Assembly (NCBI RefSeq): GCF_032884065.1
Contig: NW_027063379.1
Location: 558,001-622,000 of the forward strand
DNA from: Artemia franciscana
Taxonomy: Eukaryota; Arthropoda; Branchiopoda; Anostraca; Artemiidae
DNA: 64,000 nucleotides
Direction: 5' to 3'
This document shows positions 1 through 10,240 of this stretch, in pieces (within the stretch, counting starts at the first letter, position 1; each line of letters starts with the position of its first letter). The notes beneath the pieces were generated by a model. It did no database searches and was not told the DNA's origin. It saw only the letters and a list, made by a program, of their open reading frames with translations. Made by a program: the position numbers and the translations under genes.

Positions 1-1239
1 GAGATAATGAGACAATTTTTATGAACCCGATGAATTAAAAATTAATGTAACGAGAATAAACTGGCTTTCCTTTGCATCAAACAGTTCGTGGTACGAACTG
101 TAAATAAGAAGCGCCCCCCCCCCCCCAAAAAACAAAGATGTAAAAAAAGGGGAATTGTGATAACAATCAGTAGATCAAAAGAATTGGCTTTTATACTGAA
201 TCCAAATATACTAAAATTTGTTAAATTCAATATGGCCCATCATAAGCTACGATTCAGAGAAAATTTGCATTACTTTCCAAAACGAGGATTCCCCAAAAGT
301 TCCAATGATTTTAATGAAGATCAACCACTAGATTCAGCGAGTCAGCGAATACTCTTATAAAAGTTTCAAGGGCATATCTACAAAAATGGGGAATTTTGTA
401 CTGCTTGCCAGAACAAAGATTACGGATCAAAGATGACTTTTTCTCAATGGATGATCGCATAAACCCAATGGTCCTAGAACGAGGGATAGCGCTCGCTCCA
501 GCAAAATAAGAAGTTCTAGGACCCCTTTTAAGTGACCAAAGCGAATTAAGGGAAACTACATCCTGCCCAAACCCCTTTACCAAATATTCATCTGGTAAAA
601 AGTTTGGGAGAGCCATTTGATTCAGCACAGCAGAAATATCCAATAGCTAAATTTCTTAGTGTAAATATACAGCCCAAGTTATAAATTTTACATCTATTCT
701 CTCAATTTGGGTCATTTGATTCAACCTGTGTGTCTCTAAATTGAATCGCTGTGACTAAACTTGAACCGAAAAACAAGTGACAGGTGACAAAATCATTGGA
801 CTCATATGATTCTAAGTACACAAATCTAATTATTAGATGGACTGTATTGATCTCTAACAAGAGTCTTTGCCCAATTGTGTTGCAAGAGCAAACACTTTTA
901 TTTAGTGGTGTTTTGTTTTTGTTTTTTTTTCTAACACCCAGATTGCAGCTTATTCCTAGAAAGTGGCAAGGGTCTAAACTTTGCGGTTTATACGGAAAGT
1001 GTGGACCTTAGGCCTAATTGATGAATATGACTTTGCATTTTGGAAACCTTCGTAGAACTCTTGCCTGGGGCGAAAAATCTATTGTTTCTACCAATTTCTG
1101 TTCGTGATTTCAGCTGAGTTTATCATTCGGTTTTTCGCACTTGGGATTGCGGTAGGGAAATAATATCAGATGTGCCTCTTAAACTTTAAAAGTTCTCTCA
1201 TTACAAATGAAATTAGAGTTTATCCTTTGTCAGACATAC

Positions 1240-1660
1240 AGGGGAGTTTTAAGCAACAGTCGGCTGTTAGTTCATAATCATCTTCGCCACTGAGGGGTTT
1301 GCACCGTCTGCTAGTTGGTGTACCTATTATTCGTTTAAGGTGTATTTGATGGTAAGACCAATTTGCTTCCAGTGGCAAGATATATAAGGGACTTGTAAGT
1401 AATGATAGGCTGTTAGGCTACAATCATCTTCAGCGATGAGGTGTTTGAAACTTTTGCTAGTTGCAATGAGGGGTTTTGTAACTATTGCGAGCTGCTCTAC
1501 CTAGTATTTATTTGAAGATTCTTACAGATTAACAACTTCAGCGTTTAAACGAAGCGAGAAAACAAAAGCAAGGTGTTTTTCACGCAACACTTTACTCGGC
1601 GAAGCCAAAAACAGGTTGTCGCAACACCTCACGTTGTCCATGCAACGTAGATCTACCCTA
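1240..1660 (+). repeat. Repeat block with an inverted copy at 17,570-18,400
   Basis: The segment running through 'caacacctcacgttgtccat' is found in reverse complement at 17,570-17,692 and 18,289-18,395. The match covers the 'gtagatctac' end, the 'cgaagcgag' stretch and the 'ggtaagaccaatttg' stretch. Within the block, the phrase around 'ggctgttag' and 'atcatcttc' also occurs twice (near 1,262 and 1,410), so it has a small internal duplication. The block is absent from copy B of the larger duplication, so it probably inserted into copy A as its own element. Confidence 0.65.
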
Positions 1661-1817
1661 ATTTCTTAATGATCTTTTCACTGCTTTGAGTTTGTTGTTG
1701 TTTCTTCCATTTCACTTCATCGCTTTTTGTTTGTTTTTTTAAGTTTTTCCTTCTCTTTTTAAAGCGCAAATGACGGCATGGCAAAAGTACTTGCCGGAAT
1801 ATGTGCATTTTCATTTT

Positions 1818-2410
1818 GAAGACTAGCAGCTTAGTATCCTTAGTAGTTTTTCATCAACTTTTGTTTCAACATAGTTTTTAAAAAAAATTTATTTATGGCC
1901 TAGCAGTGCATCTGTGCAATAGTTGAAGTAGCAGTAGCCGTAAGAGTTGCAAAGTAGCAGTAACAGTAAGAATTGCAAATAAACCCTCTTAGCGCTCCTG
2001 ACCTACCCTTTGGACATCCAGATTTCAACTATTGGCTTTTTATTTAGTTTCAAATAGCCTAGCACTCCAACAGTAGTAGCAGTAGTTATAGCTTTAGTTT
2101 ATTAGCATTAGTAGTAGCCTGAAGACTAGCAGCTCCTTAGTAGTTTTAGATCTATTTTTGTTTCAACATAAAATTTTTGAAAAATTTTAATTTATGGCCT
2201 AGCAGTGCATCTGTGCAATAGTTGAAGTAGCAGTAGCCCTAAGAGTTGTAAATAAACCCTCTTAGCGCTCCTGACCTACCCTTTGGACATCCAGATTGCA
2301 ACTAATAGCTTTTTATTTAGTTTCAAATAGCCTAGCACTCCAACAGTAGTAGCAGTAGTTATAGCTTAGGCATTAGCATTAGTAGTAACTTGAAGAGTTT
2401 CATTTCTTGA
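1818..2410 (+). repeat. Tandem duplication, 303-bp unit, two copies
   Basis: The unit begins with 'gaagactagcagct' at 1,818 and again at 2,121. Both copies contain 'ggcctagcagtgcatctgtg', the stretch 'ctcctgacctaccctttgg' and 'cagtagtagcagtagttata'. The homologous place in copy B (from about 11,948) has one unit only. The unit therefore doubled in copy A or was lost from copy B. No coding potential is seen. Confidence 0.85.
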
Positions 2411-2689
2411 GTTTTAATAACAGTTGCAAGTCCTAATAGTTGATGCTATTTTCAGAATAGCATGTCGTGATAAATTTCTAGATCGTAAGATACAATCCCT
2501 CTAACCATAAAATTATCCTGAAAATTTCCATTTAACTTACTTTAAATTGAAAGAGACGTAAATTTCTGATGGTTTTGTGATCACTCCAGAAATTCCTCCT
2601 TCTGTGGAAATATTTTCTGGGAAATCGAACCAGTTGAAAATTCCCCCGGGCAATTTTCCAAATGGGAATCGACAACTACTCTTGTCTTG

Positions 2690-3720
2690 GGGGCTATGGG
2701 GAGGATGAAATCCCTAAGGACATAACTACTGGACCTTTAAACAATGCTGAGCAAAATAGCTCTCTTAAAATTTTTATCACATTTACTTTGGGAATGATAG
2801 GCTAAGGTGATTACTGGTCCCCTCCATTTACTTTTGACTCTTAAAAATGGGCGCATTAGAACCTTCGACTTCCAATCAAATGAGCCTCACCCGATCCAAA
2901 ATTTATGGGACAACATGATCTGTAAAAACCATAATAAGGCCCAGGACATGACTCACAATCCTTGCCCAATAATCTATGGGGGTTATTCTAGACAATGTTA
3001 TATGTTCGTTGGATTATTATGAACATAATGGTTATCTCACACTTACGATCAGATATGTTTTGTGAATTGAGTATCTCAGGGACACGGGACTAGTTGCCCT
3101 CCATCACTTTTGACTTTTAAAAAGGAACTAGAACTATACACTTTCATTCCAATGAGCCTCCTCTTACCTTCACAGGACCATCCCTTCCATAAAAACCTCA
3201 TACGTCCCTGGGGCATTACTTAAAACCCTTGCTCCCAGACTCTGAGGAGTTTTGTCAGCCCCAAAGGCTTTGCAACGTGATCTTTGGACATTTTTTAAGC
3301 AGATTGTATCGGATTCATTTGGGGGAAATGAATCCGAAGAGGGGGACATGGAAAGAGGGAGGAAGAGGGGGTTCCTTCTTTGGGCATGGAAGAGGAGGGG
3401 GGTAACTGGCCTCCGATCATTGACTCATAAAAAAGGCAGTAGAATTTCTGATTTCCAATCCGACGAGCCCCCTCCAAAGTTTATTTGACTAATATTTCTA
3501 CAAGCTTAAATGCCCCTGGGTAATAACTCAAAACTCTTGTCCTGAGGATTGTAGAAGGGGGGCTGTCATGCAAAAGGCATAATTTCTGGACCTTTTAACA
3601 AAGCCGAAAAAAAACGTTATTTTAAATTTTTATTGGATGTCTAGGGAAGTGATGACCGTGGGAAGGGGGACTGGCTTTCCTAAATCACTTTTGATTATCA
3701 AAAAGGACTTTCAATTTCGA
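2690..3720 (+). repeat. Array of family T2 tandem repeat units
   Basis: These are diverged units carrying the phrases 'actggtcccctcc', 'ttttgactcttaaaaa', 'ccaatcaaatgagcctc', then a stretch about dropping to 'cccctggg' and 'aactcaaaactcttg'. The same phrases recur at 20,330-21,380 and 48,180-49,010 in this orientation and at 59,100-61,560 in reverse. Spacing between equivalent phrases is roughly 260-300 bases with many indels. Open frames here do not keep frame between units, so they are not genes. Confidence 0.7.
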
Positions 3721-3934
3721 ATTGGCTGAGTCCGTTTCAAAGTTTCTGTCATAACTACTTATACTACTGATAATACTACCCTGGTCTAAAAAAAAAAGCA
3801 AAAACAAATAAATAAACACATAATACATTGCGCCTATGATATGTTTGCCTATGATACTAATAGCATAGGTCAAAAAGGCCCGCTATCAGCGGATAAACAA
3901 AAATACAAATAGTATATTAAATTTTAAGTTAATA

Positions 3935-4760
3935 AACTTACATTTTCGGGACATTCTCGATTTTCCCGATGAATCCGTGAGCTCAACTACGAAGAAAAAA
4001 ACGTGTCAGTCGATGTCCATTTCAGCGTTTCGGATACACCTCCCGTACCCCTCAATTGGTTCCGATGTAGTTCTAGGCAACACAAAAACTTTGCTGAATT
4101 TGTTGATTTGGGTATTTTTTGTGTCAACTTCTCGTCAACAGATGGGTCGCAGGTTCAACATTCGATCAGGAGTTTCTGATTAAAAAAAAAAAGAATATGA
4201 TACTTAAACTGCACAATGTGACAAAATGCAAGTGGAGTCAATTAAATAAAGCAAGATGAAAGCGCCATAGATATACGAGTACATGCGTTGAAACACAAGA
4301 GAATCATGGCAAAATGCATAGGGAATACCCAGGTAGCATTTTCCTAGATAACTAACTGGAGAGAAAGAAACATGTTAAGAAAACAATTCTTACTTCATAA
4401 TATGTAGAATAGACATAGTTAACACAAATTGCACGCAGCCTTGCTATAATTTATCCCCCCCCCCCTCCTGATGTACGAATATATGGCCCAAATTATATAT
4501 ATTTCAAAGTATTCTCGCTATTAGTCTTTCTTGCAACACATTTTTGCATGCGGAATCAACGTACTTTACCCCCACACCCCTAATATACAAATATACAGCC
4601 CAAATTTGTCTCTAAAGTATTATAATTTCATTACATGTTGGTATTTTTCATTAGGATTAACCCAGCTTCATTTTTTGAGTGTTTGCCACACAATACATAA
4701 GTGCTCAAATGAATCTCAAATTCTTGTTTAGATGACTTTAGGAAAAGGGGGCTAGGGTGG
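3935..4760 (+). repeat. Dispersed repeat family R2, copy 1
   Basis: This matches 8,270-8,890 and, for its right half, 9,190-9,500 in the same orientation. Shared landmarks are 'ttctcgattttcccgat', the 'gtagttctaggc' phrase, 'ttcgatcagg' followed by an A-run, and 'gcaccacag'-like and 'atggcaaaatgca' phrases. The end has a C-run near 4,455 and the 'atatatggcccaaattat' phrase that also occurs near 11,585 and, diverged, near 6,640. Copies are too diverged for any shared reading frame. Confidence 0.65.
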
Positions 4761-4894
4761 GGGCTAATTTCCCTCCAATGTCTTTGGTTACTTAAAAGAG
4801 GTAACTTAAAAAAGGTTTAGTGCTGCTCCTTAACCTGGAAACATTAAGTTAAGGAACTCTGGAGCAGCCAGATTTCCTGGAATTGTTTAAACAA

Positions 4895-5295
4895 CGATCA
4901 GAAATTAAATTATTTTTTTAACGAAAGAAAGGAGCAACATTAAAACTTAAAACGAACATAAATTATTACGCAGGCCTATATTAGGGGGTTTACTCCTCCA
5001 AAATACCTCGCTCTTAACACAAAAATTTGAATTTTGTCCCAATTCTCTGACCCAACCTCACATTCTCATCTTCACTTATTCCTAGCCTTAGTGACTTAGT
5101 TTTCTTACCATAATTTTCAAGCCTATTCTGGCACCCTGAACTCGCAAAACCTCTAACAGTTCAATTATTTTGCTCATACTTTCATCAAGGATGCTTAAAT
5201 CATGAGTGTAATAACCCCCTCATATACTTAATAATTTCTGTTCGTTTTAAATTTTAATACTGCTCCGTACTTTCAGTTGAAAAAAAAATTTTTCA
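4895..5295. repeat. Foldback-family copy split by an RTE-like fragment
   Basis: The left end carries 'taaaacttaaaacgaaca' and the right end carries 'aatttctgttcgttttaaa', in opposite orientation to each other. They match the two arms of the hairpin element at 25,032-25,255. Between the arms lies a piece of reverse-transcriptase coding sequence on the minus strand (5,035-5,205). Half-copies of the same arm are at 5,515-5,600, 6,795-6,960, about 11,030-11,380 and 62,600-62,660. Confidence 0.6.
5035..5205 (-). pseudogene. RTE-like reverse transcriptase fragment
   Basis: Reading the minus strand from about 5,205 gives a short stretch with 'DLSILDESMSKI' followed by 'ELLEVLRVQGARIGLKI'. This is the region just after the catalytic F/YADD motif of RTE-type non-LTR reverse transcriptases. 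The same region is recognisable in the longer minus-strand remnant at 18,396-19,390 ('DFSILDERMRKM'). The fragment has lost the catalytic aspartates and is bounded on both sides by foldback-family sequence, so it is a small nested remnant. The family assignment rests on remembered motifs and on the internal match. Confidence 0.65.
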
Positions 5296-5299
5296 TTTA

Positions 5300-6060
5300 A
5301 TTGCTTAAAAACATACAAATTTAATATCACGTAAAGATTTCTATTTCTTAAAATCTTAATAATTTTGTATTTATTAAAGTTGTAAAAGTGAAAACATTAA
5401 AAAAATTCAATAAAGTGCAAATTATGTTCTTTCCTTGAAAAGGCATAGGAATTGTGACCCTATTCATATTAATTTCTGCTCATTTTGAGTTTGACTCGTT
5501 TGATTATTGTAATTAAATAAATAAAAACAAGTTTTTTTTCAACTGAAAGATAGGAGCAACATTAAAACTTAAAAGAAACAGCGAAACTTAAAACGAAACT
5601 TAAACGAGCAACCATGCAATAAGTGAGTTTCTTTGTTGTTCAAAAGTGGGGATTGCAATTTTTACGAATCGGGCTTCAACAATTCTAAATGTGTATTTTC
5701 ATATTTATCCGACTCCATTTTCAAATGGTTTCTAGCGCTTATTTAAGAATTTGTTTAAATTTGTTTTTAAAATGACCTTTTTCAGTTAAGAGCAATGGTA
5801 ATAATATTTGGTATTTTTCACTGAGTTACAAATGGAGATTTTGTAGCACCGTTTTTAAAAAGATGCTTAAGAAATATTACTATGGGCCACGGGTTGTTCT
5901 ATAATTTTGTAGCTATTGCTGCAACCGAAGACTGGCTTTTTGCCACTGTACATATTCAAATTTCTATTTCATCAAATTTGTTTACGCTTTTTTCATCAGT
6001 TGGTAGGTGTATCCCAATTTTAGCTCTAGGCGTTCTTTCCCCCATGGGAAAATATTCCCC
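5300..6060. other. AT-rich stretch without recognised genes
   Basis: Apart from a half-arm of the foldback family at about 5,515-5,600, I see no repeat or coding signal here. The sequence is AT-rich with T-runs and A-runs. The longest frames are short and of low complexity. Confidence 0.4.
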
Positions 6061-6290
6061 TTCCCCCCGATAAAAATATCCCCGTGGAAAATACCCCCCC
6101 CCCCCAAAAAAAAAGAAAAAACACCCCGTTGAAAATAATCCCAGCGGAAAATACCCCACCTCCCGAAAAATACACGCTTTTGATAATACCCCACCCAGAA
6201 AATTGCTCCACGGAAAATATTCCTCCAATAAATACCCCCCCCCCCCCTCCAAGAAAAATACTCCCAACGGGAAAGACTTTACAAATTTCA
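6060..6290. repeat. C-rich degenerate short-repeat block
   Basis: The phrase 'ggaaaatacccc' and close variants occur at least six times within about 230 bases, separated by A-runs and C-runs of up to 14. Similar short blocks of 'gaaaat...tcccc' phrases are near 12,345-12,420, 23,310-23,420 (reverse) and 41,370-41,490. Long frames through this block encode only proline-, glycine- and phenylalanine-rich low-complexity peptides and are not genes. Confidence 0.6.
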
Positions 6291-6439
6291 GAATTTTACT
6301 TGAGCTTTGTTTTTTATTTTCCGTAGGGGGAAGGATTTTGGTACTTGTGTATTATATACCACTCACTCAAGTATACGCTGCTTACAAACTTGAGAAAAAA
6401 CTTGTTTCTTTGTTAATTTCTTTCGGTTTAGCGTGAGAC

Positions 6440-6970
6440 AAAACAAAGACAAGTGACAGAATATATGGGAAATATATAGTTTGTGCTATATATTTGCACA
6501 TAAGTGAGGGGAGGTTTTGGACTGTTTGAAGTCAGAAAACATTCTTAGTTCAAAATATGCAAAATTTGTGTACCTAACACATTTTGCATCCACACGCACT
6601 GTTAATTTTCCCTCCCTCCCCGCCCAATGTGCAGATATAAAGCCCGAAATTGTTTTTAAAGAGACGGAAAAAACTATCGAAGAAACCGGTTCGTTCTTGA
6701 ATTTTACACATCGTAAACTTGAGTGAGTGGCATATAATACTCAAGTACCGGAATTTTTGGTGGAGAGAGTCGGATTTCCCGGTATTTTTTAAAAGATCAG
6801 AAATTAAATTTAAAAAAATGTCCTGCTCAAGACCTCGCTCTTTACGCTAAAGTTGTAAAATTTTAAAACAAAGCTTATTATTCTAATTAAACGGCCATTG
6901 TGTTTCAGGAATTGTTCCTAAAGAATTAGGACAAATTGTCAAAAGTTTAGAGTTTAACTTTAGTTAAAAC
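6440..6970 (+). repeat. Diverged R2-like and foldback-arm remnants
   Basis: The stretch 6,520-6,660 resembles 4,370-4,500 and 11,490-11,615 ('gtcagaaaac', 'aacacatttgcat'-like and 'gatataaagcccgaaatt' phrases). The stretch 6,795-6,960 carries 'cgctctttacgctaaagtt', the inner end of the foldback arm, then 'aaagaattaggacaaa', which also appears at about 11,255. No gene is seen. Confidence 0.45.
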
Positions 6971-7190
6971 CTTAAGTCAAAACTTTTAAGAGTTTAACAA
7001 GTTCAAAGTTCCTGCTTCTTGTGTTCCATTTTCACGATAATAACAGTATGCCCTTTTGCGTTAGTAATCTTATAAAATAGTTCCCATTGGTCCATGGGCC
7101 ACTTTTCAAGGCTCGTTTTCATGGAATAAACCAAAATCCAAAGAATGCATTAAATTAAATCTTAATAAGTCATATTTGTCTGAAAGCCAC

Positions 7191-8133
7191 CACACTTAAG
7201 TTCTCTCGAGATTTTGTATTGCGAACATGAGACAATAGCTAGTTTTCGTGGTCTATATACCAGACAATATTAGTTTCAGCTCGGTGGGAAACCACAATTT
7301 AGCTATATTTTAATAAAAAATACTTATGTCTCATATAATACACACTCGAGAAGTGAGGTTTGGTAAATGCTAATGAAATAAAATGAAAATACAATATGCC
7401 TACTTTAGTAACAAAATTAAGAAAACTACAACGATTAATTATGGAAGGGCGTAGTATACTGCAATATATACAGCCCTGAGATAAGATAAGATATTTATTT
7501 CAAAAAGATCACTATCACAAGCCCTCAAAGGACCGAATTCGGACTTCGGAGTCGACTAACAAAGCAAACAAAGCAAAAAACACTAATAAAAATGAATAAT
7601 CAAATTATGAGTAAAAAAAAAGAAAAAAAAAATCTGTCAAACTAAACTTGAACGAATACAAGTCAGAAAAAAAGGGAAGGGGACAAAAAAATCTAATAAT
7701 ACAGAAAAGAACAAGAAATAAACATATATATATCTACAAATTAAAAGGGACACTAAAAAAAGTCCAAAAACTCACAAAAAAAGGAACGAAGCATAAAACA
7801 CACGAAAAACACATATGATTAAAAGGGAAACTAAACCAAAACAGCGGGGGGCAAGCAAATTAGTGTAACGACCTAAAGCACCTCACATGAAAAAACGGGG
7901 GGGGGGGAAACTAGTTGGTTATTTTATTTATTTTTTCTGTGATGAAGAAATGAGCGTATAGTTAAATATGTAACCTAAACTAACCTAAACCCAACTAAAT
8001 ATTTAATGAAAATATATCTATAGTGTAGTTTCCCACCAAGTCGAAGCTAATTGTCTGGTATATTTACCGTATTAACCAGGTATTGTTTCATGTTCATGAT
8101 ACAAGTTCTCGAGTGTGTATTATATAACACATA
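7191..8133. repeat. Inverted-repeat pair, arms about 125 bp, enclosing an A-rich core
   Basis: The left arm (7,191-7,318) and right arm (8,010-8,133) are reverse complements with moderate divergence. Shared phrases are 'accagacaat', 'ggtgggaaac' and the 'actcgag' end. The phrase 'ataatacacactcgag' that ends the right arm (reverse) occurs once more at 7,335-7,350, just inside the left arm. The core is A-rich. This could be a foldback or TIR element of about 940 bp, or two inverted copies of an R2-linked repeat. No coding sequence is seen inside. Confidence 0.5.
7485..7910 (-). mobile_element. Possible 3' end of a non-LTR retroelement
   Basis: On the minus strand the sequence runs through a T-rich stretch, then 'gtccgaattcggtccttt', then 'tttttgaaataaatatctta' and ends in two TTATC units near 7,485. 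An AATAAA signal followed by a short terminal repeat is typical of RTE- and CR1-type 3' tails. No coding sequence is attached, so this would be a very short truncated copy or a SINE-like element. The assignment is tentative. Confidence 0.35.
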
Positions 8134-8269
8134 ATTACCTAATTAAATATTTAGTTGGAATTGTGGTTAGGTTAGTTTCAGTCGTATTTAATATAGCCTA
8201 ATGCAGCCGTGGCTGCCCCCCTTCCATCATCCTTTGTGGTAGTTTCCATAGTTTTGTCACTAAACGATT

Positions 8270-8890
8270 ATATTTTCATCTTATTTTCGTAAATTTCATT
8301 ATGATTAACCTAACTTCAATTCTTGAGTGTGGTGGCAATAAGACACAAGTACCCTTATTAAAATAAATATTCGGAAGATTCTCGATTTTCCCAATTAATT
8401 CGTGAGCTATGTTACAAAAACAAACAAACGTCAGAGCCGAAGCACTTTTTAACACTGAATCCAATAAAATGCACCTCACTCACCCTTCAGTGTATCCATA
8501 TGTAGCTCTAGGCTATACAAAAACTACCGATTTTGTTAGGGTGTGAATTAATATGTTCTTATCGGTCAGTTTCCCGTTGAGTGTTGGGTCATAGGTCTAA
8601 CATTCAATCAGGGTTATCTAATAAAGAAAACAACTCAAAATGCACTCTGTGACAAAAGCCACGACGAGTCAATCAAATAAACCTGGAGGAAAAAGCACCA
8701 CAGATTTACAGGTTGGAACTCGAGTACATTATGGCAAAATGTATGGGAAACAAGGCTATAAATTACACAGAATATTTGCACATTAGGAAGAGGAAGGGGC
8801 TGGTTGGGGAAAGAGCCGTTCCTAAGGATTTGGTGTTCCTGAGAAAAATAATTACAGCCCCCCCCCCCCCCCTCCCGACTCAAATATAAG
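8270..8890 (+). repeat. Dispersed repeat family R2, copy 2
   Basis: This matches copy 1 (3,935-4,760) from the 'ttctcgattttccc' phrase through 'gtagctctaggct', 'attcaatcagg', 'gcaccacagat' and the 'tggcaaaatgtatggg' phrase. It ends in a run of C residues at about 8,860-8,871. The left end, near 'cttgagtgtggtggc', also matches in reverse the start of the inverted-repeat arm at 7,191. Confidence 0.65.
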
Positions 8891-9189
8891 CAAAAAAGAA
8901 CTTTTTACTCCTTAGCTTTTAATGTCTGTTTAAATGAGCCCTCTTACGATATTTTAGGATCACTGGGTCGATACGAACACCCCTTAGGGAAAAAATTATA
9001 AATAAACACTCATCCGTGATTTTTCTTTTGGCCAAAAATAACACATTTTTTCAGATAAGAGCCTGAAACCCATACAGTAGGGTTCTATGTTACGGTAAAT
9101 ATAATATCGCGACTTTCATAGAGATTCTATTACTTCTAGGGGTTTTTACTTCTAGAGTTTCGGATTATTATTGAGCCGGTTCGCTCCTT

Positions 9190-9500
9190 ACTTACACTTC
9201 GTTACCACTAACTGTTTGATCAGGGTTTTCTAATAAGATTAAAAAAAAAAATCAAATACTTGAACTGCACTCGGTGACTAAATCCACGTGGAGTGAGTCG
9301 AATTACATCGGATGAAAAAGCACCACATATGTACGGGTACACGGGTTGAAACAGGAGCGAACCATCACAAAATTCCTGAGAAATACAGGCTATAATTTAC
9401 ACTATAGGTTCGCACATTAGAAAAAAGAGGGGGCTAGTTCTGCTTTGGAAAAGCAATTACAGTACCCCCTCCTGATTCAAATATATGCAATAAAGCCGAA
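9190..9500 (+). repeat. Dispersed repeat family R2, partial copy 3
   Basis: This begins near 'tgtttgatcagggttttct' and follows copies 1 and 2 through 'gcaccacata', 'atcacaaaattcc' and the 'gcacattagaaaaaagaggg' stretch. The left half of the family is missing. The stretch from 8,890 to 9,190 between copies 2 and 3 holds nothing I recognise. Confidence 0.6.
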
Positions 9501-10240
9501 TCAAAGTGAACCATTGGATCAAGATGAGCAGTTTATGGGCCAGGACGCCAAGACCAACTGCCCTGGTCCCCTCCCCCCCAAGAAAAGGTCTGGTTGGGGT
9601 ATATTATAGTGGAAGCGTCATCAAATGTGTTAACTGAAATTTTTCTTCTTAGTAGCTCCATTTATAGGTTAATATCTTCATTTATAATTCTAAATTAATT
9701 TTTGATAAAATATAATTTCTTCCATATTATTTAGAGGGGAGTTAATTGTCACAAAAGAGAATTTAAAGACAAAAAAAGATAGCCTAATTTAAAGATGCTA
9801 CTCCTTTAGTTTTTCCTTCTGAAGAGCCGCAAATCTACAGCGTTACAAATATCAGTCCTTGGTACTTATATTCGGCTAAATATTTCACATGCATTTATTG
9901 ATTCTCAATTATGTCACAGTCGGTTCAATTTACAGGTAAACCGGTTTTAACAAGGGTGACGCTAACAAAGGTAGGCTATAGTAAAAGTAGCCAATATAAG
10001 AAAAAAGGTATCATCTTTGAAGATCCATACTGAATTCGCGATTAACAGCAATTATTATATTTGGAAAGAGCATTTACACATATCTGGTCCGAGTAGTGGT
10101 CGATTGATTTGTGAATAACTAAATCAATTAGTTTTGCTTGACAAACCAACTTCCATTTCCAAAATAAGTGAGTTAAAACAATCTTTTAGGGAGGCAAATG
10201 AAATTTAAAAATAAATATATAAAAACTTCGGTATAAACAA
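9500..10240. other. No recognised features
   Basis: This is AT-rich sequence between a partial R2 copy and segmental repeat copy B. I see no coding frame, RNA gene or repeat match to the rest of the window. Confidence 0.4.

Larger units (their letters stand above)
1..2660 (+). repeat. Segmental repeat, copy A (partner at 10,241-12,560)
   Basis: This stretch matches 10,241-12,560 in the same orientation with an initial offset of 10,239 bases. The match starts with 'agataatgagacaattttta' in both copies. Matching blocks are about 1-660 with 10,241-10,890, 660-850 with 11,580-11,800, and 1,660-2,660 with 11,810-12,560. Copy A carries extra sequence at about 850-1,660 and copy B carries extra sequence at about 10,890-11,575, so each was modified after duplication. 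Copy A starts at or before the window edge. Reading frames inside it are short and not conserved between copies, so I see no gene. It may be an old segmental duplication or two copies of a long non-coding mobile element. Confidence 0.8.

Noticed and set aside
4140..4190. tRNA-like B-box ('ggttcaacattcgatc') suggesting a tRNA gene or tRNA-derived SINE
   Set aside because: No A-box or cloverleaf could be built upstream, and the other R2 copies have diverged at the key bases.
5956..6267. Overlapping frames of 60-103 codons on both strands
   Set aside because: They read through a C-rich short-repeat block and encode glycine/phenylalanine or proline low-complexity peptides.
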